From positions 1 through 64,000 of the forward strand of contig JAMLJG010000002.1 in assembly GCA_023953695.1 (NCBI GenBank): a DNA stretch of 64,000 nucleotides. Direction: 5' to 3'. Below are positions 8,312 through 17,368 of the stretch, one piece after another (the first letter of the stretch is position 1; the number at the start of each line of letters is the position of its first letter). A program made the translations under genes and the position numbers. The notes below the pieces were generated by a model. The model did not search any database, had not been told where the DNA came from, and saw only the letters and a list, made by a program, of their open reading frames with translations. The DNA comes from Kiritimatiellia bacterium (GTDB lineage Bacteria > Verrucomicrobiota > Kiritimatiellia > CAIVKH01).

Positions 8312-10480
8312 CTACTCTTGGCTGATATAGGCCAAAAGATCGGCCGGAAGCGCCGCCACTTGAGTTAGCGTCGCCTTTGCTTCGCCGTCTTCCGAGGGAA
8401 CCACAAGGGTCTCACCAGCCGCATGGCCAATCAACGCCTCTGCCATACGAGAAGTGGAAGAGATAATTCCGCGCGAGGGATCGCCGTCCCACGCACCGAG
8501 AATATGATATCGCTCTTGACGCCCATCTTCGTAGCTCAAGGTGACTGTCGTGGCCACCCCGGCTTTGTCCGCTGGAAAATCGCGGAAGTCACTCGGCGTC
8601 ACGCGCCGCAATTCCTGCATCAGCTCATCGCGACGGCGGAAGAGGATGGTCTGCGCCTCCTTGGCGGCCTTGTATTCATGGTTCTCACGCAAATCGCCAT
8701 AGCTGCGCGCCAACGCAATATCGCGAGCCACTTTCGGAATCTCCACCGACAAGATGTGGTCAAGTTGCTGCTGGCGCTCGCGGAAACTGCGCTTGGACGT
8801 CACCGGCCCACGCGTGCTGGCCGCCTGATCGGCGCGGCTGGCCAATAGCGGCGCAAGCTCAGGGGAAATCTTGATCATCTGCCCCATCACGGCGGCTCGA
8901 TCCAACGCGGGCCATCCCGTGGACTCTTTGACGCGCAAGAGCATTTGCTCCACTTCAATCGGCGTGAGTTGCGGCATGATCTTCTTCAGCCAGTCGGGCT
9001 TGAGGAAGCGTTCGCGCAACTGATTCTGCGCTTTCAAGCGCTCGCCGTTGGCATCCTGTTCGAGTGACTCAATCATGAAACGAACAACCAGCGATGGCAG
9101 CGCAACATCCCAATCACTGATTCTATCGGGATGACGACCCAGCCAACTCAACATTTCCAGAGACGGAGTCCGCGCGTCGAACGCCTGCTTGAAGCGCGCC
9201 GCGGCTTCCAACTCATGGCCGGTCTCTTGCAAGTAGGTCAGCGCCTCATTCAAAACACTGATTTCGACATGTGCCAAACGACTCAACAGCGATGCCTTGA
9301 GTTGCTCGGCGTCCTTCGTATGCAGATAGCGCAAAAATGCGCGCAGCGGACGCGCAGGCAATTGCTTCAAGACGTTGTCCAAAACGAGCCCTTGAAAAAA
9401 GTCGGGCAATCGCGAATCGCCGAGTTTATCTTCGATGCCAAACGCGGCCGCACACACCGCAACGCGCGCAGGCGTCGCCAAGTCAGCATTGGCCGCCCCC
9501 TTCAGTGCAAACTGGAGTCTGTCTAACAAAATTCCCTGCTGTGAAGGAGTGAAGGTCTTCGGACCTTTGGGGCCCGTTAGCTCTTCCAACGCAGCTATAA
9601 GCTTTGTGAGGTTTCGTTCGCGCGACAAGGCGTCGAACTGCTGGTCCTGTTGGGAGTGCGCGCCTTCCTGCAAGCGCAGCAGATCCGAGCGCCCGGCAGG
9701 AATCAAAACGGAACCGTCGATCTTCAACTTCTTGCGTGCCGAATCCCAAAAGCGCTTCCAATCCGCTTCTTGAACGATTCCCGAGGATGACAAAGTGGAT
9801 TGCAACTGAGTTGCCGTCAACGGCCCGAAACTGCGCAGCGCCATCCGCACTACTTCTGCCGCATCGTCCTTCACCCGCTTGCGCAACTCTTCGAGCCGCG
9901 TGCGCCGCCACATCAGCAGGTGATCCTCATCCACCAAGGCCAAGCTCTCCGCCGCGTAGCTGAACGACATGGAGTGTCCCGCGCGCCGCTCAAAATCAAT
10001 TTCCACCCGCTTATTGAACGCATCCACACGGCCCACGGTTCCGAGACCCCACGTGCGGTCATACACCAGCAGCCCCTCGCGCAGGGCCAACAACAAACGC
10101 AAACGGCCAATGGCATCGGCCGCAGCGCCGGGGCGAGTGAATCCGGACTCGTCAATGAGCGCCTTCATTTCCCATTCGCCACCGAGCACATCCAGAGCCT
10201 CTTCGCTCCAGTTGATATCTTTGCGCCCATCCGCAACCGCCCATCGCGCGCGCTGCTGCAATGCCTCAAGCGCCTCCGCCAACTTCCCACGCTCGGCCAG
10301 CGTGTCCTGCAGCAATTCAATCCGCTGTTCGGCCTGATCTTTCCTGTCGCTCTCCCGCAAATCGCGCAGGGCGGAGAGCAAATTGCCCACCACCAGATTC
10401 GGATTGGCCATCTGCGACAAAAACCATTCTTCGGTTTGAGCCTCGACGGGCGGATTATCAATGCGGTTCGCGTCAGACAT
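8312..10480 (-). CDS. greA: Long GreA-type transcription elongation factor
   Basis: This 722-residue protein carries a GreA/GreB core only in its last 160 residues. There the coiled coil holds the acidic tip GDLRENHEYKAAKE, followed by the FKBP-like C-terminal domain. In ordinary bacteria GreA is about 158 residues and rescues stalled RNA polymerase by stimulating transcript cleavage; chlamydiae have a long version of about 715 residues, and this one matches that length. The 560-residue N-terminal part is mostly helical and charged with a beta-rich segment near residues 140-190. An upstream in-frame extension to 10609 is rejected because it would overlap the divergent gene; the ATG at 10480 has a strong GGAGG. 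Confidence 0.85.
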   Translation of the reverse strand: MSDANRIDNPPVEAQTEEWFLSQMANPNLVVGNLLSALRDLRESDRKDQAEQRIELLQDTLAERGKLAEALEALQQRARWAVADGRKDINWSEEALDVLGGEWEMKALIDESGFTRPGAAADAIGRLRLLLALREGLLVYDRTWGLGTVGRVDAFNKRVEIDFERRAGHSMSFSYAAESLALVDEDHLLMWRRTRLEELRKRVKDDAAEVVRMALRSFGPLTATQLQSTLSSSGIVQEADWKRFWDSARKKLKIDGSVLIPAGRSDLLRLQEGAHSQQDQQFDALSRERNLTKLIAALEELTGPKGPKTFTPSQQGILLDRLQFALKGAANADLATPARVAVCAAAFGIEDKLGDSRLPDFFQGLVLDNVLKQLPARPLRAFLRYLHTKDAEQLKASLLSRLAHVEISVLNEALTYLQETGHELEAAARFKQAFDARTPSLEMLSWLGRHPDRISDWDVALPSLVVRFMIESLEQDANGERLKAQNQLRERFLKPDWLKKIMPQLTPIEVEQMLLRVKESTGWPALDRAAVMGQMIKISPELAPLLASRADQAASTRGPVTSKRSFRERQQQLDHILSVEIPKVARDIALARSYGDLRENHEYKAAKEAQTILFRRRDELMQELRRVTPSDFRDFPADKAGVATTVTLSYEDGRQERYHILGAWDGDPSRGIISSTSRMAEALIGHAAGETLVVPSEDGEAKATLTQVAALPADLLAYISQE

Positions 10481-10574
10481 GCGTTCACAACCTCCAAAAG
10501 CCGAATAGCATAAGACCTCCCCCGCGCGAAACAAGCCTTGATCCAATGGCTGGGCAAATCCGTTTTGACCCGAT

Positions 10575-11456
10575 ATGATCGCACCCATGCCCCCTACACG
10601 CCTGCTCATTGTACGCCAACCGGAACGAGGAACGACCCTTCAGGAATTCCTCACTCGTCACCTCGGCGTCTCGCGCAATCAAGCCAAACGCCTCCTCGAT
10701 GAGCGAGGCGTGTTCGTCAATCGCCGCCGCGTCTGGATGGCGCGACATGAATTGCGCACGGGCGACCAAGTGGAGGTCCCCCCACTCGTCGCTAAAACGC
10801 CCAAGGCTTCCGCGACACCCAAGCCGCTTCGCATTCTCTATGAAGACGATGCGTGCTTCGTCATTGATAAACCCGCGGGCCTGCTCAGCACGGGCGCTAA
10901 CAGCGCCGAAGAACTCCTGCGCGAGCTGCACCCGGAAATCCTCCCCGTTCACCGACTCGATCGCGACACAACGGGCTGCCTGCTGTTCGCCAGAACCCCT
11001 GAGATGCAGGCCGCGCTCGAAAAGGAATTCGAAGAGCGGCGCGTGGACAAAACCTATCTGGCCATTGCCATCGGTCTGTTCCCAACTCACCTCACGCGCA
11101 TCGAGCGCCCCATCGGCGGGCTCACCGCGCTAACCGAGTTCAAGGTGCTGCGGCGAAATGCCGCCGCATCCTACATTGAGGCCAAGCCGCGCACGGGCCG
11201 CACTCATCAAATTCGCGCACACCTGCAGTTCGCCGGATTTCCCCTCGCCGGCGATCGCGCATATCTCTCGCGTGCAGTGGAGGATGATTGGCTGCGACAC
11301 GCGCCGCGTCAAATGCTGCACGCATGGAGGCTCAACTGGCGACACCCCGTGTCAGCCGAGTTCAAAAAGGTTCAAGCCGCGCCACCGCCCGATTTTCGCG
11401 ATGCGTTGATCGCGCTGCGACTCGCGGCGCGCCCTAAACGCGGTGGCGGAACGTGA
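10575..11456 (+). CDS. RluA-family pseudouridine synthase
   Basis: This 293-residue enzyme has an N-terminal S4 RNA-binding domain (residues about 18-75, including [17 protein letters not shown]) and a catalytic domain with the family signature HRLDRDTTG, whose second Asp is the catalytic residue, and [12 protein letters not shown] near the end. It isomerises uridines in rRNA or tRNA; the exact sites cannot be told from sequence. ATGs at 10575 and 10587 are both possible starts, neither with a strong ribosome binding site. It is divergent from the greA-like gene (94-base shared upstream region) and its last 23 bases overlap the tail of infA on the other strand. Confidence 0.9.
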   Translation: MIAPMPPTRLLIVRQPERGTTLQEFLTRHLGVSRNQAKRLLDERGVFVNRRRVWMARHELRTGDQVEVPPLVAKTPKASATPKPLRILYEDDACFVIDKPAGLLSTGANSAEELLRELHPEILPVHRLDRDTTGCLLFARTPEMQAALEKEFEERRVDKTYLAIAIGLFPTHLTRIERPIGGLTALTEFKVLRRNAAASYIEAKPRTGRTHQIRAHLQFAGFPLAGDRAYLSRAVEDDWLRHAPRQMLHAWRLNWRHPVSAEFKKVQAAPPPDFRDALIALRLAARPKRGGGT

Positions 11457-11661
11457 TGCGGCCCTTCGTCAGATCGTAAGGAGACATCTCCACCTTCACG
11501 CGGTCGCCGTTTGTGATCTTGATGAAGTGCTTCCGCATCTTGCCGGAAATATGCGCCAGAATCTCGTGGCCGCTGGCCAGTTTCACACGGTACATCGTGG
11601 CGGGCAGAACTTTCGTAACTGTACCGTCAACTTCAATAATATCTTCTTTTCCACCGGCCAT
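11434..11661 (-). CDS. infA: Translation initiation factor IF-1
   Basis: The 75-residue protein is a single OB-fold and closely follows the IF-1 family along its whole length ([43 protein letters not shown]). It binds the 30S A site during initiation. AAGGAAAA lies just before the ATG. It is not in a ribosomal-protein cluster here but follows a glycosyltransferase gene by 96 bases, and its 3-prime end overlaps the convergent pseudouridine synthase gene by 23 bases. Confidence 0.97.
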   Translation of the reverse strand: MAGGKEDIIEVDGTVTKVLPATMYRVKLASGHEILAHISGKMRKHFIKITNGDRVKVEMSPYDLTKGRITFRHRV

Positions 11662-11757
11662 AGTTTTCCTTACGCGTAATAGAAGCGGGGACGTTAGTAG
11701 GGTGCGCTGGAAAATGCAAGCGTTCGCTATGCCCCCGCGCCTGCTCCCCAGGACCGC

Positions 11758-12894
11758 CTAGCGCATGGCCAGCAGCCGGTCATACGTCTCTTCCATCGTG
11801 CGGATGCAGCGGAGTCCGTCGAAATCCTTGATCCGTTCGCGCACGGCCGCACCCAGGCGTCTCCGCAAGCCCGCATCCTCCAACATGCGCGCCAGGTGTC
11901 GCGCCAAAGCCACCGAGTCGCCCGGCTCATACAACAGCGCCGTCTTCTCGTGCTCCAGGATTTCGCCCTGCCCATCGGCGGTGCTCGCGACGACGGGCAG
12001 CCCTGCCAACATCGCCTCATAAAGCGTGTTCGGAGTTCCCTCCTGATGGCTCGGGAACACCTGCACATCGAAGCACTGGATCACCTGCCGCACATCGCGA
12101 CGGAACCCAAGGAATTGCACGGCATGCCCCAACTGATGCTCCTGCACGAACTGCTTCACAACCGCCTCATACGCGCCATCGCCCACAATCCACAGCCGAA
12201 CGGACGGATGGGTTTCCAGCACAATCTTCAGCGCGCGCAACGCATCGAGATGGCCCTTGTGACTTTCAATGCGGCCCACAATGCCCAACAAGAGCGCATC
12301 CTGCGCCACACCTTTTTCCGCGCGCAGCGCGGCTTTCCATTCGGCCGATGCAGCAGGCATATCGCTCATCAATATCCCGTTGTAGAGCGTCTGAACCAAC
12401 TCGGGTTTCAGATAGCGCTTCTCAATGCAAAAGCGCCTCGTGGATTCCGACACGGCAAACGCATGCGCGGTGAAAGGTGCCAGAAGCCACTCCACGGGCC
12501 GCTGATAGAGCGGCACGGTGGAATAGTTGCACCGCTCATGCACAATCACAGGCAAGCGCAACAACAGCCCGGCAATGCGACCCCATGTGCACGCGCCATA
12601 ACCGTGCGCGTGAATCAAATCCACGCGCTCTTTCCGAATCAAACGAATCAACGCAAACAAATTGCGCGGGTCCATCTTGCCATAGCCCAGCGTGAACGGC
12701 GTCGTGCCGGCAGCCTTCATTTGTTCCGCCGCTTTGTCCCACCCTTTTCGACTGCACAGGAGGACGCGAAACCGCATCGCGTCATAATTCGGAATCCACC
12801 ATTGGAATGCGCGCGCGACGCCGTGCAGCGTGGCCTCAGCGCCGCCGAAATGTTCGCACACATGCAGAATCGTCAGCCGTCCCTGCGCGTCCAT
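11758..12894 (-). CDS. Family 4 glycosyltransferase (GT-B fold)
   Basis: This 378-residue protein has the two Rossmann halves of GT-B enzymes. The N-terminal half starts with TILHVCEHFGGAE and contains LIHAHGYGA; the C-terminal half has LGIVGRIESHKGHL, the sugar-nucleotide binding region VFPSHQEGTPNTLYEAML and the conserved GEILEHEKTALLYEPGD. It should transfer a sugar from a nucleotide donor to a glycan or lipid acceptor in the cytoplasm. Its ATG overlaps the TGA of the acetyltransferase gene (TGATG), so the two are probably co-translated and act in the same glycan pathway. Confidence 0.88.
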   Translation of the reverse strand: MDAQGRLTILHVCEHFGGAEATLHGVARAFQWWIPNYDAMRFRVLLCSRKGWDKAAEQMKAAGTTPFTLGYGKMDPRNLFALIRLIRKERVDLIHAHGYGACTWGRIAGLLLRLPVIVHERCNYSTVPLYQRPVEWLLAPFTAHAFAVSESTRRFCIEKRYLKPELVQTLYNGILMSDMPAASAEWKAALRAEKGVAQDALLLGIVGRIESHKGHLDALRALKIVLETHPSVRLWIVGDGAYEAVVKQFVQEHQLGHAVQFLGFRRDVRQVIQCFDVQVFPSHQEGTPNTLYEAMLAGLPVVASTADGQGEILEHEKTALLYEPGDSVALARHLARMLEDAGLRRRLGAAVRERIKDFDGLRCIRTMEETYDRLLAMR

Positions 12895-13625
12895 CAGGTG
12901 CGGCTCCGCAATACTTGCGCCGGGATCCCCGCCGCAACCGAGTTTTCAGGAATGGCTTTCGTCACGACCGCGCCCGCTCCCACGATGGAGTTCGCACCGA
13001 CCGAGGTGCCATCCAACACTTTCACCCCGGCGCCCAGCCAAGCCCCCTCGCCCACCGTCACGCCCACAGCGGTTCGCGCTTGCTCCAGTGGCGACACATC
13101 CATCCGGTCATACGCATGTCCGCCGCCGATCACGTAGGTATAGGCCGCCAGCATCACGCGCGCGCCAATCTCAACGCGCGCGCCGGAAAACACTTCGCAG
13201 TTGAAACCGATGTTCGCCCCGTCTCCCAACACAATGTCGCCATTCTTGCAGCTCAAGATGCTGTTCCGGCCAATGAACACCCCGCTCCCAATCGAGATCC
13301 CTTCGTTCGATTGCCCTTTTGCGTCCAACACGCAGTGGTCGTCCACCACCACATCGTTGCCAATCCGAATCTTGTGCGGATGCCGCAGCACCACGCCCGT
13401 TCCAAACACCACGCCGCGCCCACACGCGCCCAGCAATCGAGGATACAGCTTGCTCCGAACAAAGAGGCCAAACGCGCCGGGACAGTAACTGAAGGCGGTG
13501 ATCAGCTCATATCTCAGCAACGCGAGAAGGCCGGGCCGCCCGACAACCAGATCGCGGTATTTGGCCAGCGCTGATTTTTTCGGCGCGAAAAGCTCCTTCT
13601 GAATTTCAACCGATTCCCGACTCAT
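12894..13625 (-). CDS. Hexapeptide-repeat acyltransferase
   Basis: The 243-residue protein has a helical N-terminus and then about seven left-handed beta-helix turns (IGNDVVVDDHCVLD, IGSGVFIGRNSILS, LGDGANIGFNCEVF, VGANSIVGAGAVVTKAIPENSVAAGIPAQVL), the pattern of serine- or sugar-O-acetyltransferases. GGGHAYDRMDVSP holds the likely catalytic His. The start is taken at 13625, where GTGAGGAT precedes the ATG; an in-frame start nine codons upstream has no such signal. It is coupled to the following glycosyltransferase by a TGATG overlap and probably acetylates a surface sugar. Confidence 0.85.
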   Translation of the reverse strand: MSRESVEIQKELFAPKKSALAKYRDLVVGRPGLLALLRYELITAFSYCPGAFGLFVRSKLYPRLLGACGRGVVFGTGVVLRHPHKIRIGNDVVVDDHCVLDAKGQSNEGISIGSGVFIGRNSILSCKNGDIVLGDGANIGFNCEVFSGARVEIGARVMLAAYTYVIGGGHAYDRMDVSPLEQARTAVGVTVGEGAWLGAGVKVLDGTSVGANSIVGAGAVVTKAIPENSVAAGIPAQVLRSRT

Positions 13626-13694
13626 AAAATCCTCACGCGCAACTCTACACAAACCCGCGGCGAAAATCGCGCAACAACTTCGCCGGCCTTCGGA

Positions 13695-14699
13695 TCACTT
13701 TCGCGACCGAAGCCACCCCTTCGCCGCATAGCCCTTCGCCGTCTCCACAATCCCCGTTTCATTCGTATAGCGCGGGGTGAAGCCCAGCCTCTCCCGCAGC
13801 TTCGCCGTATTGAACGCGCGATCTTTTGTAAAGAATGCGACGCGCCTCCGATGCAGTGGCGGCTCTTTCCCCAGGGGCCTGCAAAGAGCCTCGCACGCGC
13901 CCGCCGCGAGAAAAAATGGCCACGCCGGAATCCGGATGGGCACGAACGGATAGCCCAGCGTCTTCGCGATCAATCGCCCCATGTCCACCAACCGCACCGG
14001 CTCCGTATTCCCCACAATGAACGCCTCCCCCTGCGCCGCCGGATGCACGGCCGCAACCAACATCGCATCCGTCAAATCGTCCACATGAATCAAGTGGTAG
14101 AGGCATTTTCCAAAACCCAACATCGGGAACACCGGCTTCGTCGCCATCCTGAACACCTTCAACAGTCGCGTATCGTCCGGCCCCATGATGGCGGCGGGGC
14201 GGATCACGGTGTAGGAAACGCCGAAGCGCGCCGCATTGGCGTGCAGCCATCGCTCCGCTTCGGCCTTGGTGTTCTGATACAAGTCGCCGGGCGCAAACCG
14301 ATAGGTCTCGTCGGCGGGCGGCTGATCAATGTGTCCATGCACACCCACCGTGGAAACGTGGACAAAGCGCTGAAAGCCCGACTGCTTCGACACCGCTTCC
14401 ATCAGCAGCTTCGTGCTCGTCACGTGCACCAACTCATAGACCTCGTCCTTCACGCCCGCCGCGCGATAGGCTGCGGCCACGTGGAAAACAAACTGCACCC
14501 CAGCCGCCGCCGCGCGAATCACATCCGGGTCATACACCTGCCCGCGAAACCACGTCACCGGCAACGATCGCAGCGACTCCGGTGGCTCACTCCGCGCAAT
14601 CGCGCGCACCGTTGCGCCTCGCTCCACCAGCTTGCGCGTCAAGACCGCCCCAGTGAAGCCCGTCGCCCCCGTCACCAATACAACCGTTCCAGGACCCAT
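13695..14699 (-). CDS. NAD-dependent epimerase/dehydratase (extended SDR)
   Basis: This 334-residue protein has an N-terminal dinucleotide fold (VTGATGFTG), the catalytic YQNTK (Y-x3-K) with an upstream VSTVGVHG serine/threonine segment, and the RPAAIMGP motif seen in sugar epimerases and 3-beta-hydroxysteroid-type dehydrogenases. The substrate is uncertain: a nucleotide sugar fits the neighbouring glycosyltransferase and acetyltransferase. The ATG at 14699 has a ribosome binding site that is too distant; a TTG at 14705, two codons upstream and eight bases after GAGGAGG, may be the real start. Confidence 0.8.
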   Translation of the reverse strand: MGPGTVVLVTGATGFTGAVLTRKLVERGATVRAIARSEPPESLRSLPVTWFRGQVYDPDVIRAAAAGVQFVFHVAAAYRAAGVKDEVYELVHVTSTKLLMEAVSKQSGFQRFVHVSTVGVHGHIDQPPADETYRFAPGDLYQNTKAEAERWLHANAARFGVSYTVIRPAAIMGPDDTRLLKVFRMATKPVFPMLGFGKCLYHLIHVDDLTDAMLVAAVHPAAQGEAFIVGNTEPVRLVDMGRLIAKTLGYPFVPIRIPAWPFFLAAGACEALCRPLGKEPPLHRRRVAFFTKDRAFNTAKLRERLGFTPRYTNETGIVETAKGYAAKGWLRSRK

Positions 14700-14857
14700 T
14701 TCCAAAGCCAATGCCTCCTCGAAGAAAGGGAACAAACTACAAGCCTCCCCCCTCACCATCCAGACAAATTAGAGGCGCACGCGCACAAACGACGCATCGC
14801 TGAAGGAAGACCCTCGAAGCGAGCGCATCGCCGAAGGCTCGAACAAACGGACTGGCT

Positions 14858-15349
14858 CTACGACCGCTGCGGCTTGGGTTTATCCGCCAGCGCGGCCTTC
14901 ACTTCGTCGGTGATGTATTTCGAGTCCGACCACGGCTTGGGAACCGGCGGCGCATCGGCGAGCAGGCGGCTCGCATTCAGCACATCGCGACGGCTGATCT
15001 GCCCCACCACGCGCCCGTTCTCCACCACCGGCAATCGGCGAAAACTATTCTTGAGAAACATATCCGCCGCGCGAAAAATATCCGCCTCCGGTTCAATGGT
15101 CGTGAGCGTCCGCGACATATAATCGGAAACGTGATCGGGATCGGTGTTGTGAAAGGCATCGTTCGCGATAACGTTCAAACAATCCTTCTCCGAAAGCATC
15201 CCGATCAATGCGCCTTTGTCATCCAACACCGCAGCACCTGAAATGCGGTTCTTCAAGAGGATGTCAATGGCGTCGCGAATCGGTTGTTCCGGCCGCAAGG
15301 TCACAAGTTTGGTGACCATGATGTCTCGTACAGTTGGCACTCTGTTCAT
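14858..15349 (-). CDS. Tandem CBS-domain protein
   Basis: The 163 residues form two CBS domains (VRDIMVTKLVTLRP with SGAAVLDDKGALIGMLSEKD; then VSDYMSRTLTTIEP with RRLPVVENGRVVGQISRRD) and a short charged tail. CBS pairs sense adenine nucleotides and regulate partners. An excellent AGGAGG directly before the ATG begins in the stop codon of the upstream ATPase gene, so it is the last gene of the peptide-transporter operon. A role in gating that transporter by energy state is possible, but this is inference from position only. Confidence 0.88.
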   Translation of the reverse strand: MNRVPTVRDIMVTKLVTLRPEQPIRDAIDILLKNRISGAAVLDDKGALIGMLSEKDCLNVIANDAFHNTDPDHVSDYMSRTLTTIEPEADIFRAADMFLKNSFRRLPVVENGRVVGQISRRDVLNASRLLADAPPVPKPWSDSKYITDEVKAALADKPKPQRS

Positions 15350-15361
15350 GACCGTTCCTCC

Positions 15362-16333
15362 TTACTGTGAGGATAGATCGCGCGAATAGAGATGGCAACT
15401 CACTTTCTGCGCCCCCTTCGAAATCGTCGGCGGGGCAGCGGTCTTGCAGATTTCCATCGCGCTCGGGCAGCGTGGATGAAACGGGCACCCTGCTGGCGGC
15501 CGCGAGGGCGAAGGCAACTCGCCACCCAACGGGCGGCGCGCAGAAGCTTCCCGCCCCACTGCGGGCACGGCGCTAATCAACGCCTGGGTATAGGGATGGG
15601 CGGGGCTTCCGATCACGTCTTCCGTCGGCCCTTCCTCCACAATGCGCCCGAGATACATCACCGCCACGCGATCGGCAATGAATCGCACGACGTTGATGTC
15701 GTGCGAGATGAAGAGATAGGAAAGCCGATACTTCTCCTTCAAATCCATCAACAGGTTCAACACCTGCGCCTGCACGGAAACATCCAGCGCGCTCACCGCC
15801 TCATCACAGATGATCAGCGAGGGCCGCAGCGCCAGCGCGCGCGCCACGCTGATCCGCTGTCGCTGGCCACCGGAAAATTCAAATGGATAGCGGTGCAGCG
15901 CGGCGCCATCCAACCCCACATCGCGCAACAACTGCAGCGCGGTCGCCTCGCGTGACTCGGTCAGCAGCCCGTGGTAGGCCAGCGCCTCTGTCAGCAAATC
16001 CAGCACGGTCAAACGCGGATTCAAGGCAGCCGCCGGATCCTGAAAAATCATCTGCACTTGCCGCTGCAAGGCCGCAGGCCGAATCCCTGCGGGAAGCACC
16101 GCTCCGCGCAGCAACATCGCTCCCGCCATGGGTCGCTCCAGCCCGACCAGTGTCCGACCCAAGGTCGTTTTCCCACAACCCGACTCGCCCACGATGCCCA
16201 GCGTCTCGCCTTCCTGAATCGCGAGGCTCACGTCCGTCAGCGCCTGAACATGTCTCACCGTGCGCGACCACACACCGCGCCGAATCGGATACCACGTCGT
16301 CAGCCCTTTCACCTCAAGAAGCGGCGCGCTCAC
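15362..16333 (-). CDS. oppF: Peptide ABC transporter ATPase, second subunit (OppF/DppF-type)
   Basis: The 323-residue ATPase has Walker A GESGCGKTT, signature FSGGQRQRI, Walker B LIICDEAVSALD and the H-loop ISHD, plus the C-terminal oligopeptide-transporter extension with the CPFHPRCP cysteine motif that can bind an iron-sulfur cluster in this family. The GTG at 16333 overlaps the oppD stop as GTGA and has GGGAGGAAG upstream; the longer in-frame extension is unlikely. Together with oppD it should power the YejB/YejE permeases. In E. coli these two ATPase halves are one protein, YejF; here they are separate genes. Confidence 0.92.
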   Translation of the reverse strand: MSAPLLEVKGLTTWYPIRRGVWSRTVRHVQALTDVSLAIQEGETLGIVGESGCGKTTLGRTLVGLERPMAGAMLLRGAVLPAGIRPAALQRQVQMIFQDPAAALNPRLTVLDLLTEALAYHGLLTESREATALQLLRDVGLDGAALHRYPFEFSGGQRQRISVARALALRPSLIICDEAVSALDVSVQAQVLNLLMDLKEKYRLSYLFISHDINVVRFIADRVAVMYLGRIVEEGPTEDVIGSPAHPYTQALISAVPAVGREASARRPLGGELPSPSRPPAGCPFHPRCPSAMEICKTAAPPTISKGAQKVSCHLYSRDLSSQ

Positions 16334-17316
16334 GGCTTCCTCCCTTCCGGCACGAGGTGGCACGCCGCGCGGTGTTCTTCATCCACCGCAAACAACTCCG
16401 GCTCGTGCTCACGGCAGAGGGACCAGACGTGTGGGCACCGATCCGCAAATCGGCATCCTTTCGGATAATCGCGCGGCGACGGCACCTGACCGGGAATAGT
16501 CTCCAGCCGACGCCCCGTCCTCGGCCCGCGCGGCATGGAGCGGAGCAGTCCCGCCGTGTAGGGATGCCGCGGGTTCTGGAAAAGCTCGCGCACAGGCGCC
16601 GATTCGACAATTTGCCCCGCATACATCACGAGCGCGCGGTCGCACATTTCCCAAATCGCGCTCATATCATGCGTGATCAACATCGCGGCTGTTTTGGCAT
16701 CCTTCAACACGCGCATCAGCTCAAATATCTGAGCTTGAATGGTCACATCCAGCGCGGTGGTCGGCTCGTCCGCAATCACCACATCCGGCTTCAACATCAG
16801 CGCCATCGCGATCATCACGCGCTGCCGCATTCCACCCGACAGTTCGTGCGGCCACGCGTTCATCCGCTCTGCGGGATCGGGTATGCCAACCTTCGCCAGC
16901 CATTCCGTGCCCACCTCCCACGCGCGGCGCGTGGGAATCTCCCCGTGCAATTGCTGTGCTTCAACCAACTGGTCGCCGATTCGATGAAGCGGAGAAAGCG
17001 CCGACATCGGGTCCTGAAAAATCATGCTGATCCGTTTGCCGCGTATCGCTCGCAGCTCCGCAATCGGAATCCGCAGCAAGTCGCGCCCCTCAAAGGTCAC
17101 CGACCCTCCCACCACGTGGCCCGGCGGCGATGGCAACAAGCGAACCAAGCTCAACGCCGTCACGCTCTTGCCGCACCCCGACTCCCCCACCACGCCCAGC
17201 ACCTCGCCTGCGCGCAGGTCAAAGCTCACGCGATCCACCGCTCGAATCCGCCCGCCCTCAACGTCGAACTCCACAGAAAGATCGCGCACAGTCAATATGG
17301 ATTCGCTCTCGCTCAA
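16330..17316 (-). CDS. oppD: Peptide ABC transporter ATPase, first subunit (OppD/DppD-type)
   Basis: The 328-residue ATPase has Walker A GESGCGKSV, signature ELSGGMRQRV, Walker B VVIADEPTTALD, H-loop ITHD and the C-terminal CRFADRCPHVWSLC cysteine motif of peptide importers. The likely start is TTG at 17316, six bases after GAAGGAAG; this leaves a 52-base gap to the yejE-like stop, whereas longer forms would overlap that gene. The stop overlaps the next start (GTGA). It is the fourth gene of the yejA-yejB-yejE-oppD-oppF unit. Confidence 0.92.
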   Translation of the reverse strand: MSESESILTVRDLSVEFDVEGGRIRAVDRVSFDLRAGEVLGVVGESGCGKSVTALSLVRLLPSPPGHVVGGSVTFEGRDLLRIPIAELRAIRGKRISMIFQDPMSALSPLHRIGDQLVEAQQLHGEIPTRRAWEVGTEWLAKVGIPDPAERMNAWPHELSGGMRQRVMIAMALMLKPDVVIADEPTTALDVTIQAQIFELMRVLKDAKTAAMLITHDMSAIWEMCDRALVMYAGQIVESAPVRELFQNPRHPYTAGLLRSMPRGPRTGRRLETIPGQVPSPRDYPKGCRFADRCPHVWSLCREHEPELFAVDEEHRAACHLVPEGRKP

Positions 17317-17368
17317 TGTTGGCTTCCTTCTTTCCACATCGCGGGCCTCGCCTCTCGTCTGCGCGTGC

